64,000 nt of DNA, taken from Siminovitchia terrae (lineage in GTDB: Bacteria; Bacillota; Bacilli; Bacillales; Bacillaceae_C). The notes under the pieces were generated by a model that made no database searches, was not told where the DNA came from, and was given only the letters and a program-made list of their open reading frames with translations. The position numbers and the translations under genes were made by a program. Of this stretch, positions 63,872 through 64,000 are shown piece by piece. Each line of letters opens with the position of its first letter. Positions within the stretch are counted from its first letter, which is position 1. The stretch is taken from positions 1 through 64,000 of the forward strand of contig NZ_QYTW02000007.1 of NCBI RefSeq assembly GCF_003605405.2. The letters run 5' to 3'.

Positions 63872-64000
63872 TTACTTTTCCATCGCCATTACACCAGTTC
63901 GAGACAACTGACATATTCCATAAGGTGTCAACTGTGCCACAATTTCATCAATCCTTTCTGTATCTCCAACAGCCTGAATAACCATTGTCTTTGAACCGAT
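63872..64000 (-). CDS. ilvN: Acetolactate synthase small subunit IlvN/IlvH, C-terminal part
   Basis: The last 42 codons on the minus strand, cut by the window edge: MVIQAVGDTERIDEIVAQLT, then PYGICQLSRTGVMAMEK. This matches the end of the ACT-containing regulatory subunit of acetohydroxyacid synthase (LLxPYGIxExxRTGxxAxxR). It confers valine feedback on the first step of branched-chain amino-acid synthesis. The rest is outside the window. Confidence 0.8.
   Translation of the reverse strand: MGSKTMVIQAVGDTERIDEIVAQLTPYGICQLSRTGVMAMEK

Overview
The window is from a low-GC Gram-positive spore-former of the Bacillaceae type. Gene content (CtpB, YqeB-like protein, 82-residue Bacillus-type ferredoxin, YumC-like reductase, DeoD), strong AGGAGG ribosome sites, frequent TTG/GTG starts and SigA-type promoters all fit. 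I cannot name the species.

Layout. (1) 1-205: left edge of an IS200/IS605-type element, with only the first 12 codons of tnpB. (2) 283-16860: a phenylacetate (paa) catabolic region. It has two hotdog thioesterases, a branched-chain-type ABC transporter (livFGMH plus binding lipoprotein), phenylacetate-CoA ligase paaK, a YumC-like ferredoxin reductase, a ferredoxin, the epoxidase genes paaABCD, paaH, a PaaJ-type thiolase, the PaaX repressor, a PaaY-like hexapeptide protein and a nitronate-monooxygenase-like flavoprotein. Phenylacetate would be activated to its CoA ester, epoxidised by PaaABC with electrons from the reductase/ferredoxin pair (no paaE is seen), and the 3-hydroxyadipyl-CoA end of the pathway finished by PaaH and the thiolase. 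paaG, paaZ and paaF are not in the window. (3) 16952-17653: deoD. (4) 18-46 kb: an accessory and resistance region. It holds a duplicated DUF4822 lipoprotein, two TetR modules, a GC-rich methyltransferase, a small membrane protein/Xre pair under a perfect palindrome, a sigma factor-ClpP pair, an AraC regulator, an EamA transporter, an ABC-F ribosome-protection gene, a CPBP protease, a two-component system with a FtsX-type ABC transporter, and an erm rRNA methylase. (5) 46-53.5 kb: a PA2928-like membrane protein, a structured RNA, a VanY-like carboxypeptidase, CtpB, a CAP-domain protein and small genes. (6) 53.5-64 kb: a decayed mobile zone with integrase, IS3, IS256 and other transposase remnants, immunity-like genes, a GC-rich DinB gene, a second PaaX-like regulator beside a lone E1-alpha dehydrogenase gene, a secreted beta-helix protein, and the 3' end of ilvN at the right edge.

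Three cross-cutting signals stand out. An eight-copy structured repeat of about 190 bp has a first hairpin that matches the end of the tnpB element. A promoter-preceded, highly structured RNA at about 47.38-47.71 kb looks like an omega/HEARO-type guide RNA with no nuclease beside it. The leaders of the ABC-F and erm genes share a 30-nt block that also encodes the same short peptide motif in the upstream reading frame. All functional statements come from reading the sequence and remembered family features; no searches were run.
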